From Parapristionchus giblindavisi (lineage: Eukaryota; Nematoda; Chromadorea; Rhabditida; Diplogasteridae): 64,000 bases of DNA. The DNA lies in NCBI GenBank assembly GCA_943737045.1, contig CALSFV010000003.1, positions 1,054,001 through 1,118,000 of the forward strand. Direction: 5' to 3'. Shown here in pieces: positions 36,210 through 57,300 of this stretch; the first letter of the stretch is position 1; every line of letters begins with the position of its first letter. The notes under the pieces are model-generated. The model saw only the letters and a program-made list of their open reading frames with translations, had not been told where the DNA came from and did no database searches. The position numbers were made by a program, and so were the translations under genes.

Positions 36210-37397
36210 CTTCTGGAAAAGTAACAACTTTTAATTAAAATCGTGAACATGCAAACAGCAGAAACCCAAGCTTAAAAACGAACTAAAGGAAAAAGGGCAT
36301 AGATTCATGAATCTTGATAGCTAAAGATTTAAATAGGCCCCATAACGGCACCAGAACAATAGATCAGTTATTAGTTGTCTCGATTGAATACAAAATAATA
36401 AACGTACTGAAATCAAACGCTTAAAACGTATTCGAAACAAAAAGAGAAAAAAGCCAAGAACAGCCGCGACGCGTGAAGTGGGAACAACACGCAACGCACG
36501 AAATTACTGTAGATACCTGGGACAAGGTGGTATAGTTGTGTCAGACTTTTCATCGCACTAATGATCAGAGGTCAACAAGGGTATTCTTTGTTTCAAATAT
36601 AGTGTGTATATGCTTATTTTTTACTTGATAATAGTATTATATCGAAAAAATGTTCAAAAAAAATCAGCAAAATTTCACAAGCTGTATTCCAAGAAAATAA
36701 ATTAAATAAATTTTTAGAAGTGTGGCTACACTTTTAAAAAGTTATGTAGACGCATTTCAAGTTCAAAGATCACATAGTTTTCTATTTTCATTCAACAAAC
36801 TATACGGTAATCTTCATTTGTGAACAGCAAAGTATCCAATGTAGAGATCAAAGATTACAACAAATCGTTAGCTCAACCTTCATTCCTCAAAACAGTTCAC
36901 AGCGGACAAAATGAACAAAAACCAATCCGTAGTGCCAATTGGCACGTGGTATAAACGGTACGTAAAACATTTTATCTAAACTAATTTTCACTACAAACGG
37001 ACAACAAAACGATACAACGACGAGTAGTCAAGAACTAGAGAATGTATGTGTGTGTGTATCTATCAACTAAAGCTTGCTTCGACAAACTGGGAGGATACTG
37101 TACGAGTAATAGAGTACTGTAGGACAACAAAAGTGTGTACCGTAGTGAATGAGTAGTCATCAATTAATCAATAAATCGATAAAGATGATGTTCGTGGTGA
37201 GAGTGAGGGAGGAACAAGGTGAGTGAGCAAAAGGCATCATAGAAAAACAATCAACACGATCAAAAAGGCATAGAAAATACAACATATATAGTAGTGCTGA
37301 AAGGATAAAACGCAAAGAGACACAGTGAAGAGTAGTGAGAAGATTGATAGGGGTGAGTAGACGATTATCGATTGAATATCAATCAATAAATAGAAAG
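36210..37397. other. Intergenic region between adss-1 and cwc-15
   Basis: Upstream of the cwc-15 start and downstream of the adss-1 stop. Mostly AT-rich, with TACTGTACGAGTAATAG-like words near 37090. No gene, RNA or repeat end is recognised. Confidence 0.5.
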
Positions 37398-44337
<6,940 letters not shown>

Positions 44338-46424
44338 CACGATGCTGAACGGTTACGGTAACGGTAGATCAACGATCGATAATTGGTAGATTACAAAATG
44401 TAAAGCGAGGCGAGAGAGAAACGAAAAATGGCAGCGTAGGAGAGATAGGGACTAAGGAAAAGAGTAAACTAATGTAAGGGAACACTGGAACATTTAATAG
44501 ATACTGGTAGAGCAGGAGATGTAAATAGAGATTTGGAAAAAATAGTAAACGATCGGCGAGAGCTCCAGACAGCCAGACAAACAGTGCGACGGTAGGTCGC
44601 CATCTGTTTGACGTGGCTATGATACTTTACTCTGTAAACTGTGACAAACGTAGGGTGCGAGACAGAGACGCAGAGGAAACTTTACATGATATGCGCACAA
44701 AGTTCAAAGTGTCAGAGATCGAGCGTTGGGGAACGTTTGAATAAGGCTAAAGAGAGTACGACGAAGAGGTATTTAGGGGAGCGGAAAGGAGAATTTGCGG
44801 TACATAAATAGAATGTAGACGAAATAGAGGGGATAGACGTTGATGACGAAAGAAGTCGTATGGAAGAGATGAAGGAGGGATGAAGATGTCGAGTTATTTA
44901 CCTACCATCCACTCTGCTCGAAATGGCATCACGGAATTGAGACCGTTACTGGCTATTTATACCCATCTCAACTATAGTCAAAGGGGCGTGGTCTGGTGAG
45001 AGAGCGCGCGCGATTGAGACACGGCGGGATGCGAGAGCGACACAGAAAGCGTGATCACCGAGTGACCGGAATTGCGTATCAGCGGCTTTGTCGTGGATAG
45101 AGCTCGACTATTTCCTCATCATGACGGACAAACAACTACACATCACCATCAATACAGGCACACTTTTGTTTCATCATTTCACGATATTCCTATTCTACCG
45201 TAGCATGAAATATGTTAGTTTATGAGAAAATGAGAAGAATTGAGAGTTTATAGCAAGAACAGCGAGGAATCAGGAAGAGAGGAAGAAGAAGAAAAAGAAA
45301 AGAGAGAAATGTAGAGAGAAAGTGTATTGGTGTGTGAGAGCCTGAGCGTCTGTTGTAACATGATGACGGCGGACTTTCATATACTCTCTATAATCTAAAT
45401 ACTATCCATAAATCTGTAAGTGAATATGGTAAACAATGAAGATGGTTCTCACGCTCACATGTGTGAATAGGAAAAAGGAGAGATTCTAATACGAAGTTCA
45501 CATCCCCAAAGGTCATTAGCACTGGGAGCGTTTCAAAGCAGGAATATATTATGAATGTATCGTGTTATTGTGATTATTGTGGATGACGTGGATTCGTATG
45601 ATGACGTGAACATGTGGCAGATAGAGATACGTAATAAGAGAGGGCGGATGAGCGAGAGAGAAGAGATTCGAAGAGAGAACGGATAGATCAGAGAGAAGAA
45701 CCTTCTCTCGTTCGAAGAAAGAAGTAGTATTAAGATGAGGAGATCGCTAAGAAGAAAGCCACACTCTATAGTTCACGTCGTCGCTTATCGCTTCAATCAA
45801 GTTCGCTAAGGTATCAAGATTAGGAGAGAGTAGCGAGACGTCGCTAAGCAAATAGATGGCGTAGATAGCGATCTTTAACGTCAATTGACTGATGAACATA
45901 CGATAGGGACAGTAATAACAACAATTCAATGTGCCGAAAACGATATAACGGCAGATACAACGAAAAATAGGACGAATATAAAAAAGGGGGCAAATTCAAA
46001 CTTCCAGGAACTTATACGGTAGCCGAGGTTCTGCTTTACACACAAGTTCAGAGGATGTGGGTATTTGCCGGCTCTATTTATAAATCCGGCTCTACAGTAC
46101 GCATTTTCGAATATTTTATCTTTATTCATTAAAAAAAACAATGCAATATACGTAGTAATAATTTTTCGTCCCTTCGTGTGACCCTGTCTTTACATTTTTG
46201 TACCATATTGAGATGTGAGTAAACTACGGAATAAAGTGAATCTCTCGCAGTACGTTTATCTCGGACTGGAGAACGTCACTGGTCACGATAATCGATCAAT
46301 AGAGACGGGTGGGAGGGATCGCACACACGCGTCTACGATGGCTGGAGCCACATCAATATTTCGCTCGAGTTGAGTTTGAGATCCTGAATGGAACAAGGTA
46401 TACGGTATCCGTCTACAGTATCTC
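44338..46424. other. Intergenic region upstream of adss-1
   Basis: About 2 kb between the kinase stop and the adss-1 start. The half nearest adss-1 is purine-rich (GAGAGA tracts) and holds TTTATACCC at 44956-44964 and a GC-rich GGGGCGTGGTC at 44983-44993, possible promoter parts on the minus strand. No gene is supported; the reverse frames at 45747 and 45926 lack family features. Confidence 0.45.
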
Positions 46425-49157
46425 TTACTTCATTCTTGCCACAATCGGAACTCTCTTGCTCTTTCCTTCATGCGTGTCAGTCAATGATGAATCGTCTGCT
46501 GATGCTTCGCCTCCATCATCCTAAAGTCAATCGATAATCGCCTACCGTAATCCTTAGTTACCGTATACCTTGGCCGATTCACGTTTCACTCCATTGAGGA
46601 GATTCACGGCGAGTTTGGAGGTCTCTAGTATGGGCAAGTCCCTGTATTGAATCTACAAGTAAATATTTGATCTTTGATCTTTGGCTCAAAATACAGTAAT
46701 CGATAATAGACTGAATCACTTACAGACATGGAGCATGTTATTGAACTCATGGTTGGCCGATCTTCAGGAATAAGCGACCTTAATGCCAATCAATAACCAA
46801 CAGTTATACAGTGATCTACCGTACCACATCTTGCGAACAACCTCCTTTATCCGTTTAGGAGTAGCTTCCGGAACTGCCGGCATGTTTCCTCTTCTAATCT
46901 GAGTAGCAATATACTTCGGCGGGACATCGGCGCCGGGCCATGGTTTTTCGCCATTATTGAATATCTGAAAAATCAATAAAACGAATTATCGATTGATCAC
47001 TACAGTATACCTCATAGACCATGACACCGTACGCCCACACATCACTCATCATTGAGAACACTTTGGTCTTCTTAAGGCATTCAGGTGCCATCCATCTGAA
47101 AAGGGAGCGGAGTTAACACGGGGCGGGACTATTCACGAGAGTACCGAAGTGGAACCTGAGCATTACTCATATCATCCTTCTTCGCTTCGTCACCATCTTC
47201 TTTCTCATCTTTCTGTTCTTCTAAGAGTTGGGACAGCCCTGCAAATAAATAAACTCTACGAAGTTTACTATTAGCCCTGCCATCTACAAGTAAACTAGTT
47301 TTTCGCTTTCGTTTTTGGGCTCCCATGTGAAAACCCTGATTCTCAGTTGGGATACGGTAAGAAGCCTCCGTAACAGTCGATCAATAATGATTGACTACCA
47401 TAACCCATCGTAATGTAACAATACCCCCAACCCACTGCAAAATTTATGTGGACGTGCGAAATGTAGCGTTAGTTCACGTGACAAAAATAACTGCACCTCC
47501 GATATTTTTTTGCTCGCGAGGCACACCGTTCAATCCCGTGGTGTACGCCGTGAGGTACACCGCGGGGCAGAACACTTAAACGGGGTACCCCGCGAGATTT
47601 GCACCCCCCCCCCCGACGGTGTGCCCCGCGAGCAAAAAATACCGGAGACATTACCAAAGTCCGATATCTTGACTACTCCTTTCGATGATATGAGACAATT
47701 CCTTGCAGCCAGATCTCGATGGACACACTTCCGATCGTGCAGATACTTCATGCCGCGGGAGCTCTGCAAACTCCGCCCATTTTCCGACAGGCTCCGCCCA
47801 CTTCTACCGTAAACCTCTAGACAGTATAGCACACGCTCGGCCGTCTCAATCTTCGCACCCTGCTTCTGCAGATGAGTCTGCAGATCGCCGCCTGGACAGA
47901 ATTCCATAAGCACCAAGATTGGCTGATGATCACAGGCGACACCAAAGAACTGCAAACATATTGATTATTCCGTTCCGACCATGAATCCAATTCCAACCTG
48001 TATAACATTTTCATGTACATAGTACGACATAATCTGGGCCTCTCGCAGCATCTCGCTCCTTGCAGTCTGCAATAAGTCGGAAAGTTAGAGCGCACTCTAC
48101 GCACCACTCTGGTACGGTATCCACACCACACCTTTGCCTTTTCAGTCTCCACTTCATTAGCGGCAACGGAATTCAGCGAAATCTTGACTGCCACCTCTTT
48201 CACGCTATCGGCTTGTGTCAGTTGGCCTGTAAACAAAGTCGCTTACAGTAATCCACAAGATACCGTAATCGATACCTTTGAAAACGACACTGAAGTTGCC
48301 CGATCCGAGTTTATCTTCAGGTTTGTAGCTCACCTTAAAACATATTTTCAAAGTTAACAGAAGATGATGAATTTTTACTTTGTCGTGTTTGAGCATCCAC
48401 TGTGGTCGTGCGATAGCATTCTTCAATGTGAACTTTCTCGAGAACGACTTCACCTGAAACTCTTCAAAATGGTCGTGTGCCAGGGATGTGCGGGGAAAAG
48501 TTTTCGGGAAATTTCGAAAAAAAAACGGAAATTTCCCAAAAATATCTCTCGGAAAATTCGGAAAATCGGAAAATGCACAGCCCTGGCGTGGTCTACCGTA
48601 CCTTGTAGTGCTCTATCAGCTCGCATACGGTCTCGAATCGTTGCAGTCGAGCCTTCTGTATTGGATCTTTGCAGATGGTTCCTAGGTACCATTTCTTATC
48701 TTCGCACCTGAAAAGGATCAAGGATCAAAGATCAAACGTCAAAGATCAAAGATCAAACATCAAAGAGCACTGCTTACTTCAGAGTTAGATTGGACACCTT
48801 TTCTTGATTCGATATAATCGATAACACAATATCAGTGTTTGGGCCACTGTCGGTGGCGCGCACCAACCAATCGCCCGGTTCCTTCAACAACTTCCTGCAA
48901 TAGTCGGATATTGGTGAAAAACAGACAACCAAAGCGCACTCCCAGCACACACACACCACTTACATAACTACCCTTTTCGGTCTATATCCATGATACCACT
49001 CTTGGTCCTCCAAATTCTGCTTTTTGGCTCCTGTGTCATAAAATAATGAATCTAGTACATACGGTTACAGTAGCAGACTAGACTTGGTATAATGCAGTTC
49101 GCTCAGAAGCACTCAATGCACCGAGCCATGACACAACCACATAAACTCACCACTCAT
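46425..49157 (-). CDS. Fer-like SH2 non-receptor tyrosine kinase
   Basis: Sixteen exons join to 463 residues: 49151-49157, 48964-49030, 48778-48894, 48602-48707, 48379-48453, 48276-48333, 48132-48226, 47998-48066, 47815-47949, 47655-47763, 47145-47238, 47011-47095, 46825-46964, 46724-46778, 46569-46652, 46425-46520. A short N-terminus leads into an SH2 domain (WYHG from W14, DWLVR with R37), a linker ending [10 protein letters not shown], then the kinase: GSGNFS loop (134-139), VAVK (K158), helix C Glu184, HRDLAARN (258-265), DFG (278-280), APE (314-316). F-BAR and SH3 parts are absent, as in the expanded nematode Fer-like group often active in sperm. The activation segment (281-311) is long, charged and has no Tyr or Thr. 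The tail is acidic, then basic. Activity looks possible because all catalytic residues remain. Confidence 0.93.
47505..47640. mobile_element. GC-rich MITE in a kinase intron
   Basis: Inverted ends of about 22 bp: TTTTTTGCTCGCGAGGCACA at the left and TGTGCCCCGCGAGCAAAAAA at the right. A run of C lies at 47606-47618. It is in the intron between the HRD/DFG exon and the activation-segment exon. Confidence 0.75.
48481..48583. mobile_element. Small CAGGG-ended MITE
   Basis: Starts CAGGGATGTGCGGGG and ends GCACAGCCCTG, with inverted TTTTCGGGAAATTTC-type interior. The ends look hAT-like, but the flanks show no clean 8 bp duplication. Confidence 0.6.
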
Positions 49158-49409
49158 ATCGTAAGGGACCTATCCAGTACGGGAATATAGTAGGGAATGA
49201 AATGGTTGAACATCTCTCTAATTTCAATCCCCTTCAATTCATAATATTGTATGTAATTTAATCGAAAACCAAATCAAATTTGAATCTCGCCAAAATCTCT
49301 CACCTGTGCAAAGTTAATTTCGCCAGAGGAATAACAAGTCTTTATTCTGCATACCATTTCATTCTTCATCTTCTTTTTTTCTTCTGAACGGTCGTTACTC
49401 AACCTCAAA
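49158..49409. promoter_or_regulatory. Shared divergent promoter region
   Basis: Only 252 bp separate the start of the kinase (minus) from the start of the coiled-coil gene (plus), so both promoters must lie here or overlap the first exons. AT-rich, with a CT tract (TTCTTTTTTTCTTC) just before the plus-strand start. No TATA box is obvious. Co-regulation is an inference from the spacing. Confidence 0.55.
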
Positions 49410-50472
49410 ATGAGCAAAGAAAGTCATGCAAGCGAGGGACGCATTAAAGACATTGAAAAGAAGATTCACACATTGGATACGAACAACCCATCGCAATTCA
49501 GGGCAAAACAATTACTGGAGGTATGATCTTTGATCTTTTATCTTTACAAAATCGTCCATATCCAGATCTTTTATAGAAGGAACTCAGTCATTTGAAGAGC
49601 AAAGCAGGAAAACGTAAATTGTCAGTTTTTTAATACGAAAAAATAAAAAAATAAAAACTTTTTCAAACCAAATTTCAATCGATGGTCGTCTTAAAACCAG
49701 TAAAATGATTATTTCAAGCTCCAAATCTACTCCATCCCTGGAAGATAGTCCAACGAAGACATGCAAGGACATCGACTTGGATGAATCAATAAAGATACGA
49801 ACACAGGTACGGTAGAAAGGGGACTCAATCCAATCGATAATTCAGGGTAAGCGAAAAAAGAAGCAGGGCTGCTTAGAGTACATTCAAGATCAGACACAGC
49901 GACTACAGGAGATCAAGAAAAAGATGGAGGTGGGCGGAGCTTAGATGGGCGGAGTCTAACACGTAAACTACAGATGCAAGAGGAAGCACGAAAGAGGATG
50001 AGAGAATTGATGAACAGAATGATAGAGACGCGAGCGATGATGGTAGAGACGATAGAGAAATCTCGGGCAGAATATAAGAAAGAGTTCGTAAAAATTCAAA
50101 AACAGGTACTTGTTTATAGATTTTTTAATTATTTATTGATTTTTCTTAAGTTGGTCAAGCACGATGCCGATCTTACAGAGAGGAAACATCTTCATGAAAA
50201 TGTAGCATATTTTTAATCAATATTGAATAATATTTAATCAATATCTGATCAATTACAGTATCTCAAAGAGCGCCATGCCCCTCCCGCATGGTTGTTGAAT
50301 TGTCTCACGAATCTACTATGGTACGCGTTATTCGCTTACGCGACCATACGGTAAGATTACTGTAGATTGCTCGACTATCGATTGATTATTGATTGATTGC
50401 AGAGACGGAGCTATGCCAAAGCTGACGCCGTTCAAGACAGAAGAAGTGAAAGAGGAGTCGAAACAGAAGTAG
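49410..50472 (+). CDS. Coiled-coil protein with a C-terminal hydrophobic segment
   Basis: Eight exons join to 229 residues: 49410-49520, 49577-49620, 49701-49806, 49846-49929, 49974-50105, 50151-50201, 50259-50350, 50403-50472. I do not recognise the family. The N-terminal third has helical charged sequence (EGRIKDIEKKIHTLD), then a Ser/Thr-rich linker (about 54-75) and a Lys-rich stretch, then a long Met/Glu/Arg-rich coiled coil (about 95-175). Residues 186-206 are hydrophobic and could anchor the protein in a membrane, followed by a short acidic tail. The third exon could instead start at 49719, which stays in frame and removes six residues. The head-to-head layout with the kinase hints at shared expression. 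Confidence 0.75.
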
Positions 50473-50709
50473 AAATCAATCGATACTTAGATCATACTCA
50501 GATCGATCGATATCAACTCTACATTAACACATTTTCACAACGATAAACATATCAATTAGAATTCTTTGTACATTTGATCGCTTATTAATACCACTTTTAA
50601 TTCTATGAAGCGTAATAGAATTAATCAGTAAAAAAATAATGTAGACAATCACAGTACAGAAAAAAAAATTAATCCACCAAAATATTTTCTTACCGACAAC
50701 GCAGGAATA

Positions 50710-50792
50710 GATCACAACTCTCCCACTTTTGCGTACTCTCTGTTCTTCGCTCTTTTTCTTTGTCACACCTTTCGAAACGATGCGATGCATTC
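50710..50792 (-). repeat. Dispersed repeat family F copy
   Basis: CTCCCACTTTTGCGTACTCTC, TTCTTTGTCACACC and TTTCGAAACGATGCG match the other copies. Confidence 0.65.
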
Positions 50793-52004
50793 ATCCATTG
50801 TAGTTTTTTTTCTTAAATTTTCTAACAACCTAGTTTATTAATTTCCCTTACTTTCTTTATGTTTAATAAAAAAATCTTTAGATCCATTCACGTTTATTAT
50901 TACTTCTTTGATAACTACTAGCGAATGTGAATGGTGAAAGTGGAGACAAAGATATAGGAGACGTGTGACAATCAGTGAGAATGGAAAGAGATCAAAGATC
51001 AAAGATCACAATGTGTGATGCACAATCGATCGATAATCAGTCATGTCAACAACAATCAATATATATGAACGGGAAAGAGAGTAAACACAGAATAAACGGG
51101 TAAAAGATAATAGCCAGAATAATATGAAGAAGCTCATGTACACAAAGTCATGGCAGGAAGTCATTCTGTAATGTATTACTGTAGAAGAGAGGGATACTGT
51201 AGCTGCGTGGGGACTACAGTATGCACAAGAATAGAATACGGTAGTGAAATATGATATAGCACAAAAGTGAACATAGCAGTGGGTGGGAATGAGGCAAAAG
51301 TGGGTGGTGGGGTTAAAATCTTGAAAATAGAATAAGAAGCTGGGGCTAACATTAAACTACCATTACAATAGTGATAGTAAAACATAAAACCATTAAAAGG
51401 GATAATGAAAACAATGATAGGAGCATATATGATGATTAGCATGGCATCAATCAATACGAATGAATATAGAGATGAAGAGACAAAACATTGATCAATATAT
51501 ACGAGGAATAATCAATAGGGCAATCATCAGACTAACTAAGGAGCGACAGAGACTGAACCAGCAACATGAAAGAAAAGAGAAAATAAGGACGATTGAACAG
51601 TATACCGTACGACTACAGTACTACAGCATATCACACGATTACAGTACTACAGTATTGTACAGTATACCGTACGATTACAGTATGCATGGCTCTACGGTAA
51701 GTGGATGATGGACACAGAGGAAGAGGGAAGAAGAGGAAGACGCATGGAATAGATTAAAGAGAAACTTCTGTGGTTCACAAACAGGCGGATAACAGTATAC
51801 AATAATGGATCAGGCACAACAATCAAGACAAGTGGGCGGAGTCATGGCGGGACCAATCAAACCCGGCTGTGATATGCCGCTCGAGGGGACACAAGGAGAT
51901 ACCGACTTAGAGAATGGAGCAGCATGGGAACTTGCGTTGAGGCTGAGCCGGACGGAGGGCCAACTGCAATGTGAAGATATGTTATTTAATAAATGATTAA
52001 ATGC

Positions 52005-52103
52005 ACACCACGAGCTAATTATACTCTCCGCTCTGGCCACATAGCAGAAATAAAGAGCATTGCCAGCACGGAGTGTTTAAATTATCTCGGGGTGTGCCTT
52101 TAA
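52005..52103. mobile_element. MITE family E copy
   Basis: GCACACCACGAGCTAATTATAC at the left is mirrored by AAATTATCTCGGGGTGTGCC at the right; the centre has AGAGCATTGCCAGC. Confidence 0.8.
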
Positions 52104-52293
52104 TATATAGTTCATAATTAAATAGTTCAACCGCTTGATAGGAACATTGTGAAACCCAAGTATCGGTAGAAAATAAGGACGAAATGAAACACAAAATCAA
52201 CTAGATCATTCTACATACAAAATGTTCATAAATAAAGGGGGGGTATTATTATTATTATGTTATTATCATTACTATTATGGTTACTACACTCAC

Positions 52294-54107
52294 ATCAGTC
52301 TCTGGTCGACAGTCATCCTTCGGCGGGGATACGGTAGGCGATGGTGGTACGATAGTCTTGGATACGGTAGCCGTCGGTTGATGGGTGATCACGTCATCTT
52401 CGTCGTCCTCGTGATCTACCGTAACCTTTGAGTCCCGTTTGAGTGTGATGGGCGCAGTGATCGAGACGGGCTCCATGGCGAGTACGTCGTCGATGCCCAT
52501 CTCCGACGACTGCAGAGATCAAAGATCAAACTATATTCCAGACAGGCAGACCAGTCAGGTCAACAAAAAGAAAGTGGGAAAAATAAACGAGAATAAAAAA
52601 ATAGATATCCTAGAACGATTGTGTTAACGTGCTCGTTATCATCATCATGCAGTGAAACATGAAATCACGTGGTTACAAGCGCAAGCAAGTGAAGAGATGA
52701 ATAAGGTGCACTCTCGACTATACTACAGTATCATGCCTCACATTCACTCATCGCTTACATAAAGTGAGGATATCTCTGGATCACTTGTCTGTATGATAGC
52801 ACTCTGAAACATTTTGTTCTTCTTTAAAAGCAATAATATTTATCGTGTCTTATTGTTAGAAGACCGAATATAATGACATTTTGTGGATTATATTCTTCTC
52901 AATACAATATGGAGTCTCCACGCTACAATAGTTGGCAGTACATCTACGTAAATTCTTTGACCTTCATTCTCTCTTCTAGTCTATTATGTCTTAATTATGG
53001 AAATGATCAAGCATTATTGAGAGGATTCAGGAATGAAGCGTGTTGAGATCCTAGTCTATCGCTGAGAGCAGTGCAGTCAGTAGCAGAAGCAATAACAAAA
53101 CATCGATACACTTTCCCCTTGTACACACACTCTCGCTTCCTTTTCTCTTCTTCTCGTTGCTTTGAACACATGATTCCTTTAAACCCAGCTAAAAAGAAAC
53201 GAACAACAGAGAACGCTCTCCACTTTTCACACACTCTCTCGCCTCTTTTTCTTTTCATATCGCTACTTTTGGGGGTAAAAATGACACATTACCGGTGAGA
53301 CTGGTCGAATGGAGGGACCATTGCCAGAAGCCGTTGATGAACGAGATGAGAGCGAGATCGCCTCCTGGTTGGTATGTTAGTCATAGGTCGAAAAGTATGT
53401 TAATGCAGTGTTCAGAACTTGGAAAATGCACGAAAATGCGGAAAATGCTGTTCAGAAGTTCAGCCGGAAAATGCTCTGAAAATGCTCATTTTCGAGGATT
53501 TTAAGCAAATTTTAATGGTTTTTTTGTTTAATATCAACGTTTATTGGTCGCAAACAGTGTTATGGACGCATTTTATTGATGATTAGTGATAATTTTAAAT
53601 ATGGACTCGCTAGGTTGATTTTTCGCAGCATTTTCGTTGATTTTCGGCTTAAAGTGCTCAAAAAAGGATCATACGATATTTATTTCAGCAGCATACTTTA
53701 TAAATGACCTAAGTTAGCTGTTTTCCATGAAACATCGAGGTTCAACGCTTTTAAAGTGTATAAAACCATCTTTTTCGATCCAAAATCGAGCATTTTCGAG
53801 CATTTTCTACCTGAACTTTTGAACAGCATTTTCCGCATTTTCTTGCATTTTCCAAGTTCTGAACACAGCATAAGAAGTACTAAGCTTGACCGGATTTTGA
53901 GCCAAGTTAGCCAAAAATCGAAAAACCTGAACGGACCTATGATGTTAGTTGAGAGGAAGAGGAATAGATAGATAGATAGACTATTAGAGAAATAGAGATG
54001 CAGATCAGAGGATAACATGCTATTGATTGAGATTATTGATTTCTCATACCAATCGGTAGTTTTGCATCAATCATAGGGCACTAGTTCATACATTAGTACA
54101 TTAGTTG

Positions 54108-54140
<33 letters not shown>

Positions 54141-54302
54141 TGCCTCTCGTTCCTCATCCGCGGCGGGTGTGGTCCTGCGGGGTACAGCCACGGGTGGTGA
54201 TGACGTCATCTGTGATGTGTTGTGGTCAACGATTGATGCAGGAGCGGGAGCTGCACGATCGGACGACGCAACCACGGTGATCTGCTGAAATAATAATAAT
54301 AA

Positions 54303-54336
<34 letters not shown>

Positions 54337-57300
54337 TGAAATGTGATCAATAATGTGATAGAGCTGTGAGATCATAGCCAAGAGCCAAGTGGAGAGAATC
54401 ACAAGACCCAATGAATCACAAAGGTTGATAGCTTTCTGAAACATCAAGCCACAGGGTGGAAATGTTTCAAAAGACCTGTCTTACAATTGAGGCGCACTTC
54501 TACTTTAGCTTGAAGTGAAACTTGTAAGTCTAATTAAAGTGAAATCAATTATAAGTACACTTTAAGTTTTGAAACACCATCATAGGTGGGCGCGTGAAAA
54601 CGGATATTTTTTGCGCACTGCCTTGCCTTCCCATGGGGGACTTGCGCATAGCCTTGCCTCGCGAAAATCGGACAATTTACAGTCGAATTCGTCAAAAAAT
54701 AGCCTTGCGCACAGCCTTGCCTCACCCTTCCCCGGATTGCGCACAGCCTTTCCCCCAGCGTGCCCACCTATGAACACCATAGTAGACGGAAAAAAGGAGA
54801 ATGTCTAAGGAGAAGGATGGCATAGGGACCATAATTTTGACATTTCATTCTCTGCCATTCCATCTCTATACCAATAAGCCCATTCATGAAATGAGCACCT
54901 CCAGAAATGGTAGGAGAGAAAGCACACATTTTCGGCGCCCAGAATTTAAAAAAAAGTTTTTCGATCTCAGAAATAAGGTGGGTCGATTTAGAAAAATCGA
55001 TATTAAATAATAATTTTACGCAAAAAAGAGCCATATGATCTTCAATTTATGAGGACATGAAAAAGTATGGGGGGGGGGGAGAACAATTCCATCTTTTCTT
55101 CCCCAGAATCACATTGGCTATATCATGATTCATGAGTACGATGGTAGAATGTCAGTCGATAAATCAATAATACCATAGACATACCGTAGCACTATCAGTG
55201 GTGGTCGTGTCATCGTTCGCTAAGGGTGAGACGGCAGTGGTGAGATGGATAGGGCTTTGTGAGAGAACTGAAATAGTGAGAATGAATTATCTGTATGAAA
55301 AAAAAGGTAAAGGTAGGTATCACATTATTCAAGGCCATACATTTTTTGTTGAAATCACATTTTCAGAACTGTGAGTCATCGAAAATGTATGTTCAAGGCA
55401 CTGCTAGGCCAGTGATATGTTTAGATATTACAAGTGATAATAAAAAAAATCAAATTAAATTAAATTATAACAAGTGTGATTTTATCAAATACTCGAATTT
55501 AAAATTCATTAATCTGAATAATTTGAGTAACACGCAAACAAAAGCTATGCATCACTCCTTTGTCAAAAAATAATAAGAACAGTCATTTTCGCGTTTCAAG
55601 CTATCATTAAAGTCAATAAATGCATAGGCATATCCATTGGTTTCAAGGGTTACACAAAACGTTGAAAAAAGCCTTTTACATAAATAAGCTAAATAAATAT
55701 TTTCAAAATCGAGGACATTGAAGAAATCACTTGAACAAAAAACTTTATCATGTAAGCTGCTTCAATTAAAAATCAGAGTTGCAATTCTTGCGTTTCCCTC
55801 ACATCGAGTGTAAATCTAGCGCATAGATGTTTTCGAAAGAGAAAAGATGTTTTCCCCAAATTTTTCTGAAAATCTTTTCCCGCACATCCCTGATGTACAC
55901 TACCCACCTCTGCCTTTGTCAAAAAAAATCATAACACCGGCGACTTTCGTGTTTCAAACCATCATTAAAGTCGATAAATGCACAGGCACATCATACATTG
56001 CCATACCCTCGCAGTGCGAGAATTGACCCACTATATAAGGGCCATTTTAGGCCACTTGATAAAAAAAGGAAGCTAAAATGATGATTTTTAAGCGAAAATA
56101 ACGAATTTTATGTATCAACCCACCCTATTTCGAGAATTGACCCACTATATAAAATTGACGGCGAGGGTACCGAAAATGTATGAGGCACATCTAATCCCTT
56201 GAAAAGACTGAAGAATGTGCACCATACATTATGCTAAGACCAACAATTTTTGGCTCCGCCAACTGGTCAGATTTCACCAAAAATTTTAAAACTGGTCAGA
56301 TTTGTCAAAAATCGCTTATTTTTCGCTTATTTTCACGTAAATAACGTGATAACGTTTTTACGACAAGATATGAGTGACATAAACATAGAAAAGTGGTCAA
56401 AACCCGAACGAATAAGCAAACAAATTGTGGTAAACCACTTATCAATATTTGCCCTATTGGCAGCAGAGATGTGCATTTTTAGTTTTTCGCTTTTCCGATA
56501 CTTTCTCGAAATAAATTTTTGCAGATACTTCCCCGAAACAAATTTGCAATTCTTCCGTTTCAATATATCAATAGTAAACTTTAGCGCATTGATATTTTCG
56601 AAAGAGCAAATATTGTTTAATTTTTTTGTTTTTTTTTCGAAATATCCTTGATTGGCAAAATTCAGGGGAGTCGCATTTCGGTTTCTTTTGATCTCTGAAT
56701 GAATGGTACGAAGGAGTGGTGTCCAAAATGAGACGAAAGAAAACTATATAGTTAAATTAATATTATTAATAGATGCATGCACTTTAAATACGGTATAAAT
56801 AAGTAATACCGCTGCAGTATAAATAAGTCTATGAGTGTCCTACCATTCGTTACATTTGCCTTGCGTGCCTACGCCGTAACCTGCTCTGTCCTTACGGCGG
56901 AGGTTACGGCGTAGGCACTAGGGTGGCGAGAACCAGTCACTACTTACTAGCCCTAGTAACAGTCTCTCTCTACACAACCGAGAGAGGCACATTTACGACC
57001 TCTCGTGCGACGGTTAGTAGTGATGAGATCATCGCAACATTAGTGACTTATTTTCAGCTACTCTTTTTCTACTCCTTTTGGGATTTCTCGGCTATAAGTA
57101 TTCGAAATTTGTAAATCTGAATATGTTTGAAATCTACAAGCTAAGAGCTATTTACCAAGTCTGCAATTGACTGTCAAAGAACACTTTTTTTCAATTTTTC
57201 GTGTATGCATTCTTTCAAATCGGATCGGAATCGGACGATAATATAATTTATTTCCTTTATCAATATTTTTATATTTTCTTTTTTTGTATTTTTCATTGTT

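Larger units (their letters stand above)
50473..52293. other. Gap between the coiled-coil gene and the acidic gene
   Basis: AT-rich with many TACAGTA and TACCGTA words (51590-51700), a family F repeat at 50715-50790, GATCAAAGATC near 50995 and a MITE at 52005. The 3' part of the acidic gene should lie here, but no terminal exon is convincing. Candidates on the minus strand are a Pro-rich frame after CAAG at about 51323 and a short one after TTGCAG at about 51963. Confidence 0.45.
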